This document shows positions 7,444-14,742 of a DNA stretch of 33,266 bases, piece after piece. The stretch's first letter is position 1. Every line of letters begins with the position of its first letter. This stretch comes from Chloroflexota bacterium (GTDB lineage: Bacteria; Chloroflexota; Dehalococcoidia; CAUJGQ01): assembly GCA_963170165.1 (NCBI GenBank), contig CAUJGQ010000045.1, positions 1 to 33,266 of the forward strand, written 5' to 3'. A program made the translations under genes and the position numbers. Below the pieces are notes generated by a model. The model was given only the letters and a program-made list of their open reading frames with translations. It did no database searches and was not told the origin of the DNA.

Positions 7444-8754
7444 GTGGCCGAGTTGCGCGCGTTCCGCGGGCTGCGGTACCAGGTGGACCCGGCAGCAGCC
7501 GGCGCGGTGATTGCCCCTCCCTACGACGTAATCTCTCCTCAGCAGCAGGAGGCGCTGTACGAGCGCAGCCCGCACAACGTCATCCGCCTGGAATACGGTA
7601 AGGAGACCGGCGAAGCGCGCTACCGCGCCGCCGCAGACGCCCTGGCGCAGTGGCGGTCCGGCGGCGTGCTGGCGGCGGAGGCTCGTCCGGCGCTGTACCT
7701 TTATGAGCAGCGGTTCCGGCATGGTGGCCAGAGCTACACGCGGCGGGCCGTCATCGGCAGGGTACGGCTGTCACCACCGGAGGACGGCATCATCCGGCCG
7801 CACGAGTACACGATGTCACGGCCCAAAGCGGACCGGCTGGCCCTGCTGCGCGCGACGGCCACCAACATCAGCCCCGTGTACGCACTGGTGGATGATGCGG
7901 ACGGGGCATTCAAGTCAGCGATCGCGGCGCTCACGGTTGCGCCCGTTATCGACGCACAGGACTTCGTCGGTCAGGGCCACCGGCTGTCCGTGATTGACGA
8001 GCCGGAAGCCATCGCCCGCATCACTGCCGCCATAGCTGCCCGGCCGCTCTACATAGCCGACGGCCACCACCGCTACGAAACCGCCCTTGCCTACCAGCGC
8101 GAGCTGCAGAGTGTTGCCGGAGCGGCCTGGCCGCCGGACCACCCGGCGAATTTCATCCTGATGGCGATCACCGCCACCGACGATCCCGGCTTGCTGATTC
8201 TGCCCATTCACCGGCTGGTGCGGCCGGTACGCATGCCGGAGGATCTGGCGGCCGCCCTCGGCACAACGTTCGATGCCGTCGATGCCGGCTCGCTCGACAA
8301 CGCCGGTGCCCGTGCAGCGCTAATGGCCGCGGTCCGTTCAGCCTCCCCGCCGGCCAACGTCTTTGGTGCGGCAGGCATCACGCCAGGGCGGCTGCATCTG
8401 GTCACCCTGCGTAACCGGCAGGCGGTCGAGCAGATGATGCCGGCGGAACACCCTGCGGCGTGGCGGGCGCTGGACGTGAACGTCCTCCAATACGGCATCC
8501 TTGAGCCGCTGCTGGGGATCGATGCCGCGGCGCTGGCTGGCGGAGAACATGTCGAATTCAGCGAAGATGACGACGAAGCGTTTGATGCGGTGCGCCACGG
8601 CGCTGCGGCGCTGGCGCTGCTGGTCAACGCCACCCGACCCGAGCAGATTGTCGCGGTGGCCGATGCCGGCGATCGTATGCCACAGAAGAGCACCTACTTC
8701 TATCCGAAGCTTGGTACCGGCCTGGTGCTCAACGCCCATGACGTAAACGGCTGA
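7444..8754 (+). CDS. DUF1015 family protein
   Basis: This 436-residue protein matches the DUF1015 family, conserved and of unclear biochemistry. Characteristic blocks are IAPPYDVISPQQQEAL near the N-terminus, NVIRLEYG, RPHEYTMSRPKADRL and the signature DGHHRYETALAYQREL near residue 206. The length is normal for the family. GTG 7444 is preceded by AGGGGGG at suitable spacing and starts the typical MAELRAFRGLRY N-terminus. It is a single-gene transcript flanked by convergent serA, whose stop is 10 bp away. In several phyla DUF1015 genes neighbour serA; the same holds here although the strands oppose. No function is assigned. Confidence 0.9.
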   Translation: MAELRAFRGLRYQVDPAAAGAVIAPPYDVISPQQQEALYERSPHNVIRLEYGKETGEARYRAAADALAQWRSGGVLAAEARPALYLYEQRFRHGGQSYTRRAVIGRVRLSPPEDGIIRPHEYTMSRPKADRLALLRATATNISPVYALVDDADGAFKSAIAALTVAPVIDAQDFVGQGHRLSVIDEPEAIARITAAIAARPLYIADGHHRYETALAYQRELQSVAGAAWPPDHPANFILMAITATDDPGLLILPIHRLVRPVRMPEDLAAALGTTFDAVDAGSLDNAGARAALMAAVRSASPPANVFGAAGITPGRLHLVTLRNRQAVEQMMPAEHPAAWRALDVNVLQYGILEPLLGIDAAALAGGEHVEFSEDDDEAFDAVRHGAAALALLVNATRPEQIVAVADAGDRMPQKSTYFYPKLGTGLVLNAHDVNG

Positions 8755-8764
8755 TTGCCCGGCC

Positions 8765-10345
8765 CTACAACCGAACCAGCCGCGCCCAGTTGATGCCCGG
8801 AATGGACTCGATTTCCTTCACCTGGTCGTCGGCGGGCTCATCGTCCAGTTCCAGCACCATCAGCGCGTGACCGCGGGCCGCGCGCCGGCCCACCTTCATC
8901 GCACTGATGTTGATGTCCCAGGCCCCCATCCGCGTGCCAACCGCGCCGATCATCCCCGGCCGGTCAGTGTTGTCACACAGCAGCAAGAATCCCGCGCTTG
9001 GCGTGAGATCGACGCGTAGGCCGTGCAGGCTGAGGATGTGCGGCAGCCCATGTTCGACGCTGCCTGAGACGGTGGACTTGCCGGTACGGGTCTGCACCGT
9101 GACGGTCACTGCACTCAGCCCGTCCTCGCCCTCGGTGTCTTTGAGCTCGACGATGTGCAGCCCCCGTTGCTCGGCTACCAGATTGGCGTTGACCACCGAG
9201 ATGTTGCCCTCGCTCACCGGCTTGAGCAGGCCGCGAATAACGGCGGCGCGCAACACGGTGGTGTCGTGCAGAGCGAGATCGCCGCTGTAGGCGATTTCGA
9301 CGGAGCGCAGCTGGCCCTCTGATAGCTGCGTGGCAAGCGACCCGACCAGTTCTGCCGCAGCAAGGTACGGACTCAGGATACTCATCGTCTCCGGCGCTAC
9401 CATCGGCGCGTTCACGGCGTAGGCGGCCGGCTCGCCGCGGAGCACCGCCAGGATCTGCGCGGCAACGTCCACCGCCACCCGCTCCTGCGCCTCGGCCGTC
9501 GACGCCCCGAGATGCGGGGTGACGATGATGCGTTCGTCGGTGGCCAGCGGCGTCTCGGGCGCCGGCTCCTTGCTGAAGACATCGACGGCGGCGCCGGCCA
9601 CTCGACCCGAGCGCACGGCCTCGAGCAGGGCGGTCTCTTCGATGATGCCGCCGCGGGCTGTGTTGATCAGGCGCACGCTCGGCTTCATCTGCGCGATCTC
9701 TTCTTCGGCGATGAGCCCGCGGGTGCCCGTAGTGAGAGTCGTATGCACCGTGATGAAGTCCGCAAGGCGCAGCAGCTCCGGCAGCTCGACCAGCTCGACG
9801 CCGAGCGCCCGCGCCCGTTCTTCCGGTACAAACGGATCATGGCCGATCAGCCGCATCTCCAGGCCGCGCGCCCGCCGCGCCACCTCGGACCCGACCTGAC
9901 CCAGGCCAATCACACCGAGCGTCTTCCCCCGCAGTTCAACGCCGACATACTTGGATCGCTTCCATTCCCTCGCGCGCAGTGAGGCGTCGGCCTGCGGGAT
10001 ATGCCGCGCCAGGGCCAGCATCAGCCCCACTGTGTGCTCGGCGGCGGAGATGGTATTGCCCGTCGGTGCGTTGACTACGACGATCCCGCGCTGCGTGGCG
10101 GCCGGGATGTCGATGTTGTCGACCCCCACGCCGGCCCGGCCGATCACCTGCAGCCGCGTCCCCGCACCGATCACCTCCGCCGTCACCCGCGTCTCACTGC
10201 GCACGACGAGCGCGTCGTATTCGGCGATAACCGCGCACAGCTCTTCGTTGCTGAGCCCCGTGCGCACATCAACCTGGGCCTCGCGCAACAAGATCTCGAT
10301 ACCATCCTGCGCGATCGGATCGGCGACCAGCACTCGGGCGCCCAT
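8765..10345 (-). CDS. serA: D-3-phosphoglycerate dehydrogenase with ASB and ACT domains
   Basis: This 526-residue enzyme oxidises 3-phosphoglycerate to 3-phosphohydroxypyruvate, the first step of serine synthesis. It has a 2-hydroxyacid dehydrogenase catalytic domain with the NAD-binding GLGQVG at 147-152, active-site R231 (NTARGG), E260 and H278 (TPHLGAST). An allosteric substrate-binding domain follows (about 315-450) and then a C-terminal ACT domain from about 452 (FLLLCDNTDRPGMIGAVG), which senses serine in related enzymes. The length and domain order are those of the long bacterial form. It lies 113 bp downstream of a class V aminotransferase on the same strand, suggesting a serine operon. 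ATG 10345 is the start. Confidence 0.96.
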   Translation of the reverse strand: MGARVLVADPIAQDGIEILLREAQVDVRTGLSNEELCAVIAEYDALVVRSETRVTAEVIGAGTRLQVIGRAGVGVDNIDIPAATQRGIVVVNAPTGNTISAAEHTVGLMLALARHIPQADASLRAREWKRSKYVGVELRGKTLGVIGLGQVGSEVARRARGLEMRLIGHDPFVPEERARALGVELVELPELLRLADFITVHTTLTTGTRGLIAEEEIAQMKPSVRLINTARGGIIEETALLEAVRSGRVAGAAVDVFSKEPAPETPLATDERIIVTPHLGASTAEAQERVAVDVAAQILAVLRGEPAAYAVNAPMVAPETMSILSPYLAAAELVGSLATQLSEGQLRSVEIAYSGDLALHDTTVLRAAVIRGLLKPVSEGNISVVNANLVAEQRGLHIVELKDTEGEDGLSAVTVTVQTRTGKSTVSGSVEHGLPHILSLHGLRVDLTPSAGFLLLCDNTDRPGMIGAVGTRMGAWDINISAMKVGRRAARGHALMVLELDDEPADDQVKEIESIPGINWARLVRL

Positions 10346-10397
10346 AGCGTTCCCCTTATCTCTTCATCTGCGTGGTGTACGGCGTGGCAAGACGTGA

Positions 10398-10417
10398 GGA
10401 GCCATGTCGCTGGCTCC
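10398..10417 (-). other. Hairpin in the aminotransferase-serA gap
   Basis: GGAGCCA and TGGCTCC form a perfect 7-bp stem around a 6-base loop, within the 113-bp gap before serA. There is no T-run after it on the minus strand, so it is not a classical terminator. It may be a processing or stability element. Confidence 0.35.
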
Positions 10418-10458
10418 CCACGATGCGGTCATTGCCTGCCGGCCGTGAGTCTGAGCGG

Positions 10459-11562
10459 TCACACCCGAGCAGCCGGAACGTGACCTAACGCTGCCAGGCC
10501 CTTCGCCAGGGCATCCAGCGCTTCATCAATGTCTGCCTCAGACACCAGGCCGAGATGGCCAATGCGGACGATCTTGCCGGCGAGATCGCCCTGACCGCCG
10601 GCCAGCACCACCCCGTGCTCCTCGCGCAGCAGCTTGCGCAAGGCGGACACATCGATCCCGGCCGGGATCTTGACCGCGGTGACGGTGTTGGAGGCAAACT
10701 GCTGATCGGCGAGCAGCTCCAGCCCCATTTCGCGCACACCACGACGGGTGTACGCACCGATGGCGGCATGGCGGGACCAGACGCTGTCCCAGCCCTCACG
10801 CTCCAGCATCTCCAGCGCCACATCGAGGGCATAGTACAACGACAGCGCCGGTGTCCACGGCGTCTGCCCCTTGTCCTGGGCCTCCTTCGTCTTTAGCGCA
10901 TCGAAGTAATAGCGGGGCGCCGTAGCGCGGCGGTTGGCCTCCCAGGCGCGGGGACTCATCGAGACAAACGCCAGTCCGGGTGGGAGCATCCAGCCCTTCT
11001 GCGAGCCACTGACGACTACGTCCAGCCCCCAGGCGTCCGTCCGCACCGGGATCGAGCCCATCCCTGAGATCGAGTCCACCAGGATCAGGCGGTCATCACC
11101 GGCGGCGCGTACGGCAGCGGCCAGAGCCTCCAGCGGATTCGTAACCGACGTCGACGTCTCGTTGTGGGTCAGCAGCACCGCCCGGATCTCAGGATCAGCG
11201 GCGAGAGCGCGAGTGACAGCCTCTGGGCCGGCGGCCTGGCCGGAGGCAAAGTCCAGCTTGGTGACGGCGGCGCCGTATGACTTGGCAATGGAGGCGAAGC
11301 GGTCACCGAAGTTGCCGATGGAGACAGCCAGCACCTTATCGCCGGGCGAGAGCACATTCACAATCGCCGCTTCCAGGCCGCCGGTGCCGGAGGAGGTGAA
11401 GATGAGGACGTCGCTGTCGGTCTGGAAAGCGCGCTTGAGCCCGGCAGCCACGCGCCGGATGATCGCCGCGGCCTCCGGGCCACGGTGGTCGTTCATCTGG
11501 CGGGCCATTGCTTCGAGCACTTCCGGCGGGCACGGCGTCGGCCCTGGCGTTCGCAGGTTCAC
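10459..11562 (-). CDS. Class V aminotransferase (alanine/serine-glyoxylate or phosphoserine type)
   Basis: This 367-residue PLP enzyme belongs to the SGAT/AGAT branch of class V aminotransferases. It opens with the family start LRTPGPTPCPPEVLEAMA, has the substrate/PLP block HNETST at 133-138, D163 in LILVDSISGMGS, and the Schiff-base lysine K189 in GSQKGWMLPPG. GTG 11562 is supported by GGAGGA about seven bases upstream. In several lineages this type of aminotransferase replaces SerC and sits beside serA; here it is directly upstream of serA, so it may transaminate phosphohydroxypyruvate. The sequence alone cannot exclude alanine-glyoxylate activity. Confidence 0.88.
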   Translation of the reverse strand: MNLRTPGPTPCPPEVLEAMARQMNDHRGPEAAAIIRRVAAGLKRAFQTDSDVLIFTSSGTGGLEAAIVNVLSPGDKVLAVSIGNFGDRFASIAKSYGAAVTKLDFASGQAAGPEAVTRALAADPEIRAVLLTHNETSTSVTNPLEALAAAVRAAGDDRLILVDSISGMGSIPVRTDAWGLDVVVSGSQKGWMLPPGLAFVSMSPRAWEANRRATAPRYYFDALKTKEAQDKGQTPWTPALSLYYALDVALEMLEREGWDSVWSRHAAIGAYTRRGVREMGLELLADQQFASNTVTAVKIPAGIDVSALRKLLREEHGVVLAGGQGDLAGKIVRIGHLGLVSEADIDEALDALAKGLAALGHVPAARV

Positions 11563-11592
11563 AGAGGTCCTCCTTCACATCGGCACACCGGC

Positions 11593-11622
11593 ATAATACG
11601 AACGGGCGCGGAAATGGGTCAA
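11593..11622 (-). promoter_or_regulatory. Promoter for the aminotransferase-serA operon
   Basis: On the minus strand TTGACC (11622-11617) and TATTAT (11598-11593) are 18 bp apart. The predicted start near 11586 leaves a leader of about 24 bases that includes the GGAGGA ribosome binding site. I found no convincing promoter for the divergent selA in the same gap. Confidence 0.55.
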
Positions 11623-11675
11623 GCAATTGAGAATCCTGTCACAAACGGCCGCGCGAGATGGATAGGGACAGTGCT

Positions 11676-13058
11676 ATGTCGGGCTATGACCACGCCAGCC
11701 GATTTCGAGCGTTGCCGAGTGTTGCCGGGCTGGCACGACACCCCCAACTCCAGGCTGCCGGCATCCCCGACGGCTGGCTCACCGCGCTGATCCGCGAGGA
11801 ACTGGCGGAAACGCGCCGGCAGGTGGCCGCGGGCGAGGTTGCGCCGTCTCACGAGGCGCTGGCGGTGGCCGTGCTCGCGCGGGCCGCACGCCTGCAAGGT
11901 GGCGTATCCCCGGTGATCAACGCTACCGGGATCCTCCTGCACACCAACCTCGGCCGGGCGCCGCTATCGACCGCCGCCCGCCGTGCCATGGACCTCGCCA
12001 CCCGCGGCTATAGCAACCTCGAGTTCGATCTTGACTCCGGCGGGCGCGGTTCTCGCCACCGTCACGTGGAGGAACTGCTGCAACGGGTCACCGGCGCTGA
12101 GGCGGCGCTGGCCGTCAACAACAACGCTGCCGCGCTGCTGCTGGCCCTGGGCGCGCTGTGCAGCGGCCGGGAAGCGGTCATCTCCCGTGGTGAGCTGGTG
12201 GAGATCGGCGGCGGGGTTCGCATTCCGGACGTGCTGCGTCAGAGCGGCGCACGGATGATCGAGACCGGCACCACCAACCGTACCTATGTCAACGACTATA
12301 CCGATGCTACCTCGCCCGATACCGCCGCCTATCTCCGCGTCCACTCGTCGAACTTCCGCATCACCGGCTTCACGGCGCGGCCGGACCTAGCCGAGCTGGT
12401 CGAGGCCGCGCATCACCGCGGGCTGCTGCTGATCGATGACCTCGGCTCTGGGGCGCTGTTCGATACGACGGTGTACGGCCTGGACCGCGAGCCGATGGTC
12501 CAGGACAGCGTCGCGGCCGGCGCAGACCTGGTGCTGTTCTCCGGGGATAAGCTGCTCGGAGGCCCGCAGGCTGGCATCCTCGCCGGTCGCGCGGTGCTGA
12601 TTGCGCAGCTCAGACGCCATCCGCTGGCGCGGGCACTGCGGCTGGACAAGGGCAGTCTCGCCGCCCTGCACGCGACGCTGCTGCACTACGCGCGCGGGGA
12701 GGCGCAGCGGGAGGTGCCCGTGTGGCGCATGATTGCGACGCCTCTGGACGAGCTCGAATCGCGCGCTCAGCGCTGGGCCGCCGCCCTTGCGCCGGCCGCC
12801 GCGTCGCTGGTGGCGGCACGCTCGATGGTCGGCGGTGGCAGCCTGCCAGGCGAGAGCCTGCCAACGGTGGCGCTGCGGCTGGAGACGTACCCAGCTGACG
12901 GGTTAGCGCGACGTCTGCGCACCGGCCACCCAGCGGTCGCCGGCAGGATCGAGCGGGATGGGTTGCTGCTCGATCCCCGCACCGTCGCACCTGAGGATGA
13001 CGGCGCCATGCTGATGGCCGTCCGTGCGGCGCTTGCCGGGAGCGAGATGCTCCGGTAG
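11676..13058 (+). CDS. selA: L-seryl-tRNA(Sec) selenium transferase
   Basis: This PLP enzyme converts seryl-tRNA(Sec) to selenocysteinyl-tRNA(Sec). Family blocks include INATGILLHTNLGRAPLS, the stretch ATRGYSNLEFDLDSGGRGSR, ETGTTNRTYVNDY, and the PLP lysine in FSGDKLLGGPQAG (residue 292 from this start). The length, 460 residues, is normal. I favour ATG 11676 because AGGGA lies about nine bases upstream and MSGYDHASRFRALPSV aligns with usual SelA N-termini; ATG 11658 in the same frame would add six residues. It implies selenocysteine use. No selB, selD or tRNA(Sec) is found next to it, so the other parts must lie elsewhere. Confidence 0.93.
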   Translation: MSGYDHASRFRALPSVAGLARHPQLQAAGIPDGWLTALIREELAETRRQVAAGEVAPSHEALAVAVLARAARLQGGVSPVINATGILLHTNLGRAPLSTAARRAMDLATRGYSNLEFDLDSGGRGSRHRHVEELLQRVTGAEAALAVNNNAAALLLALGALCSGREAVISRGELVEIGGGVRIPDVLRQSGARMIETGTTNRTYVNDYTDATSPDTAAYLRVHSSNFRITGFTARPDLAELVEAAHHRGLLLIDDLGSGALFDTTVYGLDREPMVQDSVAAGADLVLFSGDKLLGGPQAGILAGRAVLIAQLRRHPLARALRLDKGSLAALHATLLHYARGEAQREVPVWRMIATPLDELESRAQRWAAALAPAAASLVAARSMVGGGSLPGESLPTVALRLETYPADGLARRLRTGHPAVAGRIERDGLLLDPRTVAPEDDGAMLMAVRAALAGSEMLR

Positions 13059-13279
13059 GGGCCGGCAGAGCGCACCGGGCACGGCTGGCCCGTTCGCAAG
13101 CTGCCGTCCAGCCCGCCGCCCGCGGAGCCGCAGGGCAGTCATACCGCACCGCGCTGACACCGGGCGGATGGCCACCCGGCACCACGCCGCGGCAGGCAGC
13201 GCTCCCACAGTGGCGAAAGCCAGCGCGCCAGCAGGCGACTGAGGTAGACCGGCAGGCTTGGTGCTCGCCCCGGTCTCCG

Positions 13280-13404
13280 CCCGCCGGTCAAGCGATGCCG
13301 TGCCGAGCCCGGCCGCATTCGTCATTGCTTGACCAGAGGAGCGGCCACAGCATGGGTGGTGCCGGGAAGACTCGGGCTCGGCACGGCATCGCTTGACCGG
13401 CGGG
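13280..13404. repeat. Perfect 32-bp inverted repeat with 61-bp spacer
   Basis: Arms 13280-13311 and 13373-13404 are exact reverse complements over 32 bases; the left arm begins CCCGCCGGTCAAGCGATG. The spacer holds a second nested pair, GGCCGC (13311-13316) with GCGGCC (13341-13346), and a third near-copy of the arm core, CATTGCTTGACC at 13323-13334 against CATCGCTTGACC at 13387-13398. No target-site duplication is evident at the ends. It could be a miniature repeat element, a REP-like unit or a structured RNA. Copy number in the genome would decide. Confidence 0.8.
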
Positions 13405-13605
13405 ACCGCGAGAGCGGCGCTCACCGCCGCCACACGTCGTGCGCGGTGAGAACGTGCCGGCGCGGCCAGCAACCGCTAGCCACCAGCAGTCCATAGCCGG
13501 TACGTAGGCGCTGTTCCTATACTGGCGCACCTTCGCGGTTTTCCACACTGCCAGAGCGCGGACGCCGGCAACGGCTGATGACGAACTATGCCTTGCCGAT
13601 GATCG

Positions 13606-13619
13606 CTATAGCTGTATAG
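13606..13619. promoter_or_regulatory. Palindrome CTATA-N4-TATAG upstream of the winged-helix gene
   Basis: CTATA (13606-13610) and TATAG (13615-13619) form a short inverted repeat in the AT-richer promoter zone. It may be an operator. It is too short to be sure. Confidence 0.3.
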
Positions 13620-13640
13620 GTTCACATAGCAATGCGCGCA

Positions 13641-13663
13641 ATCGCGCTGACGCGATGTACAAT
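13641..13663 (+). promoter_or_regulatory. Operator-like palindrome abutting a TACAAT -10 box
   Basis: ATCGCG (13641-13646), CTGA, CGCGAT (13651-13656) is a perfect inverted repeat directly followed by TACAAT (13658-13663), a good -10 hexamer. No consensus -35 is present at 16-18 bp, which fits a regulated promoter. It lies about 45 bases before the ATG of the small winged-helix protein. Confidence 0.4.
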
Positions 13664-13708
13664 GTAGTCGGGCAGTCATCCACATCGGAGTAACGGAGGT
13701 TAGCGGCT

Positions 13709-14110
13709 ATGGTAGCGCTTGAGGATCTGGTAGTAGATAGCCGCGAACTGGACCGGGAGCTGGTTGCCACGGTGCTTGCGCCCTACCTGCGCATCGACCG
13801 GCGCTCGGGCGAAGTGATTCCGCTGGGGCTGTGGGAGGAGACGCCCACCGAGAGCCGGGTCCTTCTGTATCTACTGGCCAGGCGGGCGATGCAGGCGCTG
13901 GCCCTTCCCGGCGGCGACGCCGCTGCCACCCCGGTCGAGATTGAACGGGCGACCGGTATTCCCGGCGGCTCGGTCAGGCCGGCACTCCGGCGTCTGTTGA
14001 AGTCCCGCGCAGTCGCCAGGGGCGATGGAGCAAGCTACATCGTCCCCAACTATGCTATGGCCAGGGTCCACCAGCAGCTTCGGCCCTGGTCAACGCGCGG
14101 CGTCGCCTAG
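13709..14110 (+). CDS. Small winged-helix-like protein
   Basis: I do not recognise a named family for this 133-residue protein. Residues 45-75 are helical (ESRVLLYLLARRAMQAL). Residues 78-118 look like a winged helix-turn-helix: ATPVEIERATGIPGGSVRPA as the HTH, LRRLLKSRAVARGDG as the third helix and turn, and ASYIVPN as the wing strand. GGAGGT eight bases before ATG 13709 is a strong ribosome binding site. Two palindromes lie in its promoter region, so self-regulation is possible. The next gene, 119 bp downstream on the same strand, encodes another small winged-helix-like protein, so the two may work together. Confidence 0.75.
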   Translation: MVALEDLVVDSRELDRELVATVLAPYLRIDRRSGEVIPLGLWEETPTESRVLLYLLARRAMQALALPGGDAAATPVEIERATGIPGGSVRPALRRLLKSRAVARGDGASYIVPNYAMARVHQQLRPWSTRGVA

Positions 14111-14229
14111 CCGGCCTAGCGGTGTAGGGACGGCAGGCGCGGACCAGCGCGCTGGGTGGCGCCCGCGGCCAGCTCTTTCCGCCCCACTGGCAGGGCAAGG
14201 GGGGCCGCGGTCCTCCGAGGGTTCATGCG

Positions 14230-14688
14230 ATGGATGACGATCAGATCCGCGCTGCGATTGCCCGTGCACGGCTGTTAGCAGAGGACCAGCCGGAACCGTT
14301 TCGGTCGCTGGCGTTCCGCGCCGTGCTCCAGACGCTGCTGACCGGCGCCGGCGCACCTCCCGGCTCCGGAGTGCCGGTTCGCACGCCGCCCTCGCCCATC
14401 GGACTTGACCTTGTCGAGTTCTTGGCCGCGCGGAAGGCCGACACCCACCCAGACCGCGCGGTCGCAATTGCCTACTACCACTACCGCACCCGCAATGGCG
14501 CCGGCGTCTCCACCCGCGATCTGACCGATGCCTATGCCCGAGCCCGCATCAAGAAACCCCAGAACTTCCCCGATGTGATTGCAGCCTGCGTCCGCCGTGG
14601 TCACCTGGTTGAGGGGGATCGCAAGGACGGCATGAAGTCATGGGTGGTGACGCGCAGCGGCGAAACCCATGTCGAAACTAGCCTGTGA
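14230..14688 (+). CDS. Winged-helix-like protein of unknown function
   Basis: This 152-residue protein has a helical N-terminal part (1-38), a glycine- and proline-rich linker (about 39-55), and a C-terminal domain that begins LDLVEFLAARKADTHPDRA. That domain continues as helices with YYHYRTRNG, STRDLTDAYARARIKKPQN, VIAACVRRGHLVEG, and ends in a wing-like KSWVVTRSGETHV. This resembles a widespread small-protein domain with a winged-helix layout, but I cannot name it securely. ATG 14230 is preceded by GAGGG. The gene lies between a smaller winged-helix gene and mutS2, all on the plus strand. Confidence 0.72.
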   Translation: MDDDQIRAAIARARLLAEDQPEPFRSLAFRAVLQTLLTGAGAPPGSGVPVRTPPSPIGLDLVEFLAARKADTHPDRAVAIAYYHYRTRNGAGVSTRDLTDAYARARIKKPQNFPDVIAACVRRGHLVEGDRKDGMKSWVVTRSGETHVETSL

Positions 14689-14742
14689 GCCCCATGGGGC
14701 GCCGGCCGCACCGTGCCGCACGCAAGCTGATAAGCTAGGTGC

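Larger units (their letters stand above)
13059..13708 (+). other. 650-bp gene-free region rich in inverted repeats
   Basis: No reading frame here resembles a protein, and no tRNA cloverleaf was found on either strand. The region contains the 32-bp inverted repeat at 13280-13404 and two short palindromes at 13606-13656 just before the next gene. The last 150 bases are clearly less GC-rich, as expected of a promoter region. Confidence 0.6.

Noticed and set aside
13280-13404. Inverted repeat as the intrinsic terminator of selA
   Set aside because: It begins about 220 bases after the selA stop, has a 61-base spacer and no T-run, so it is not a standard terminator.
12903-13548. Minus-strand frames in and after the 3' end of selA
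   Set aside because: Their sequences are proline-, arginine- and cysteine-rich shadows that cross the inverted repeat; no ribosome binding site or family match.
13059-13708. Possible tRNA(Sec) gene downstream of selA
   Set aside because: No CTTCAAA-type anticodon loop, T-arm or acceptor stem was found on either strand.
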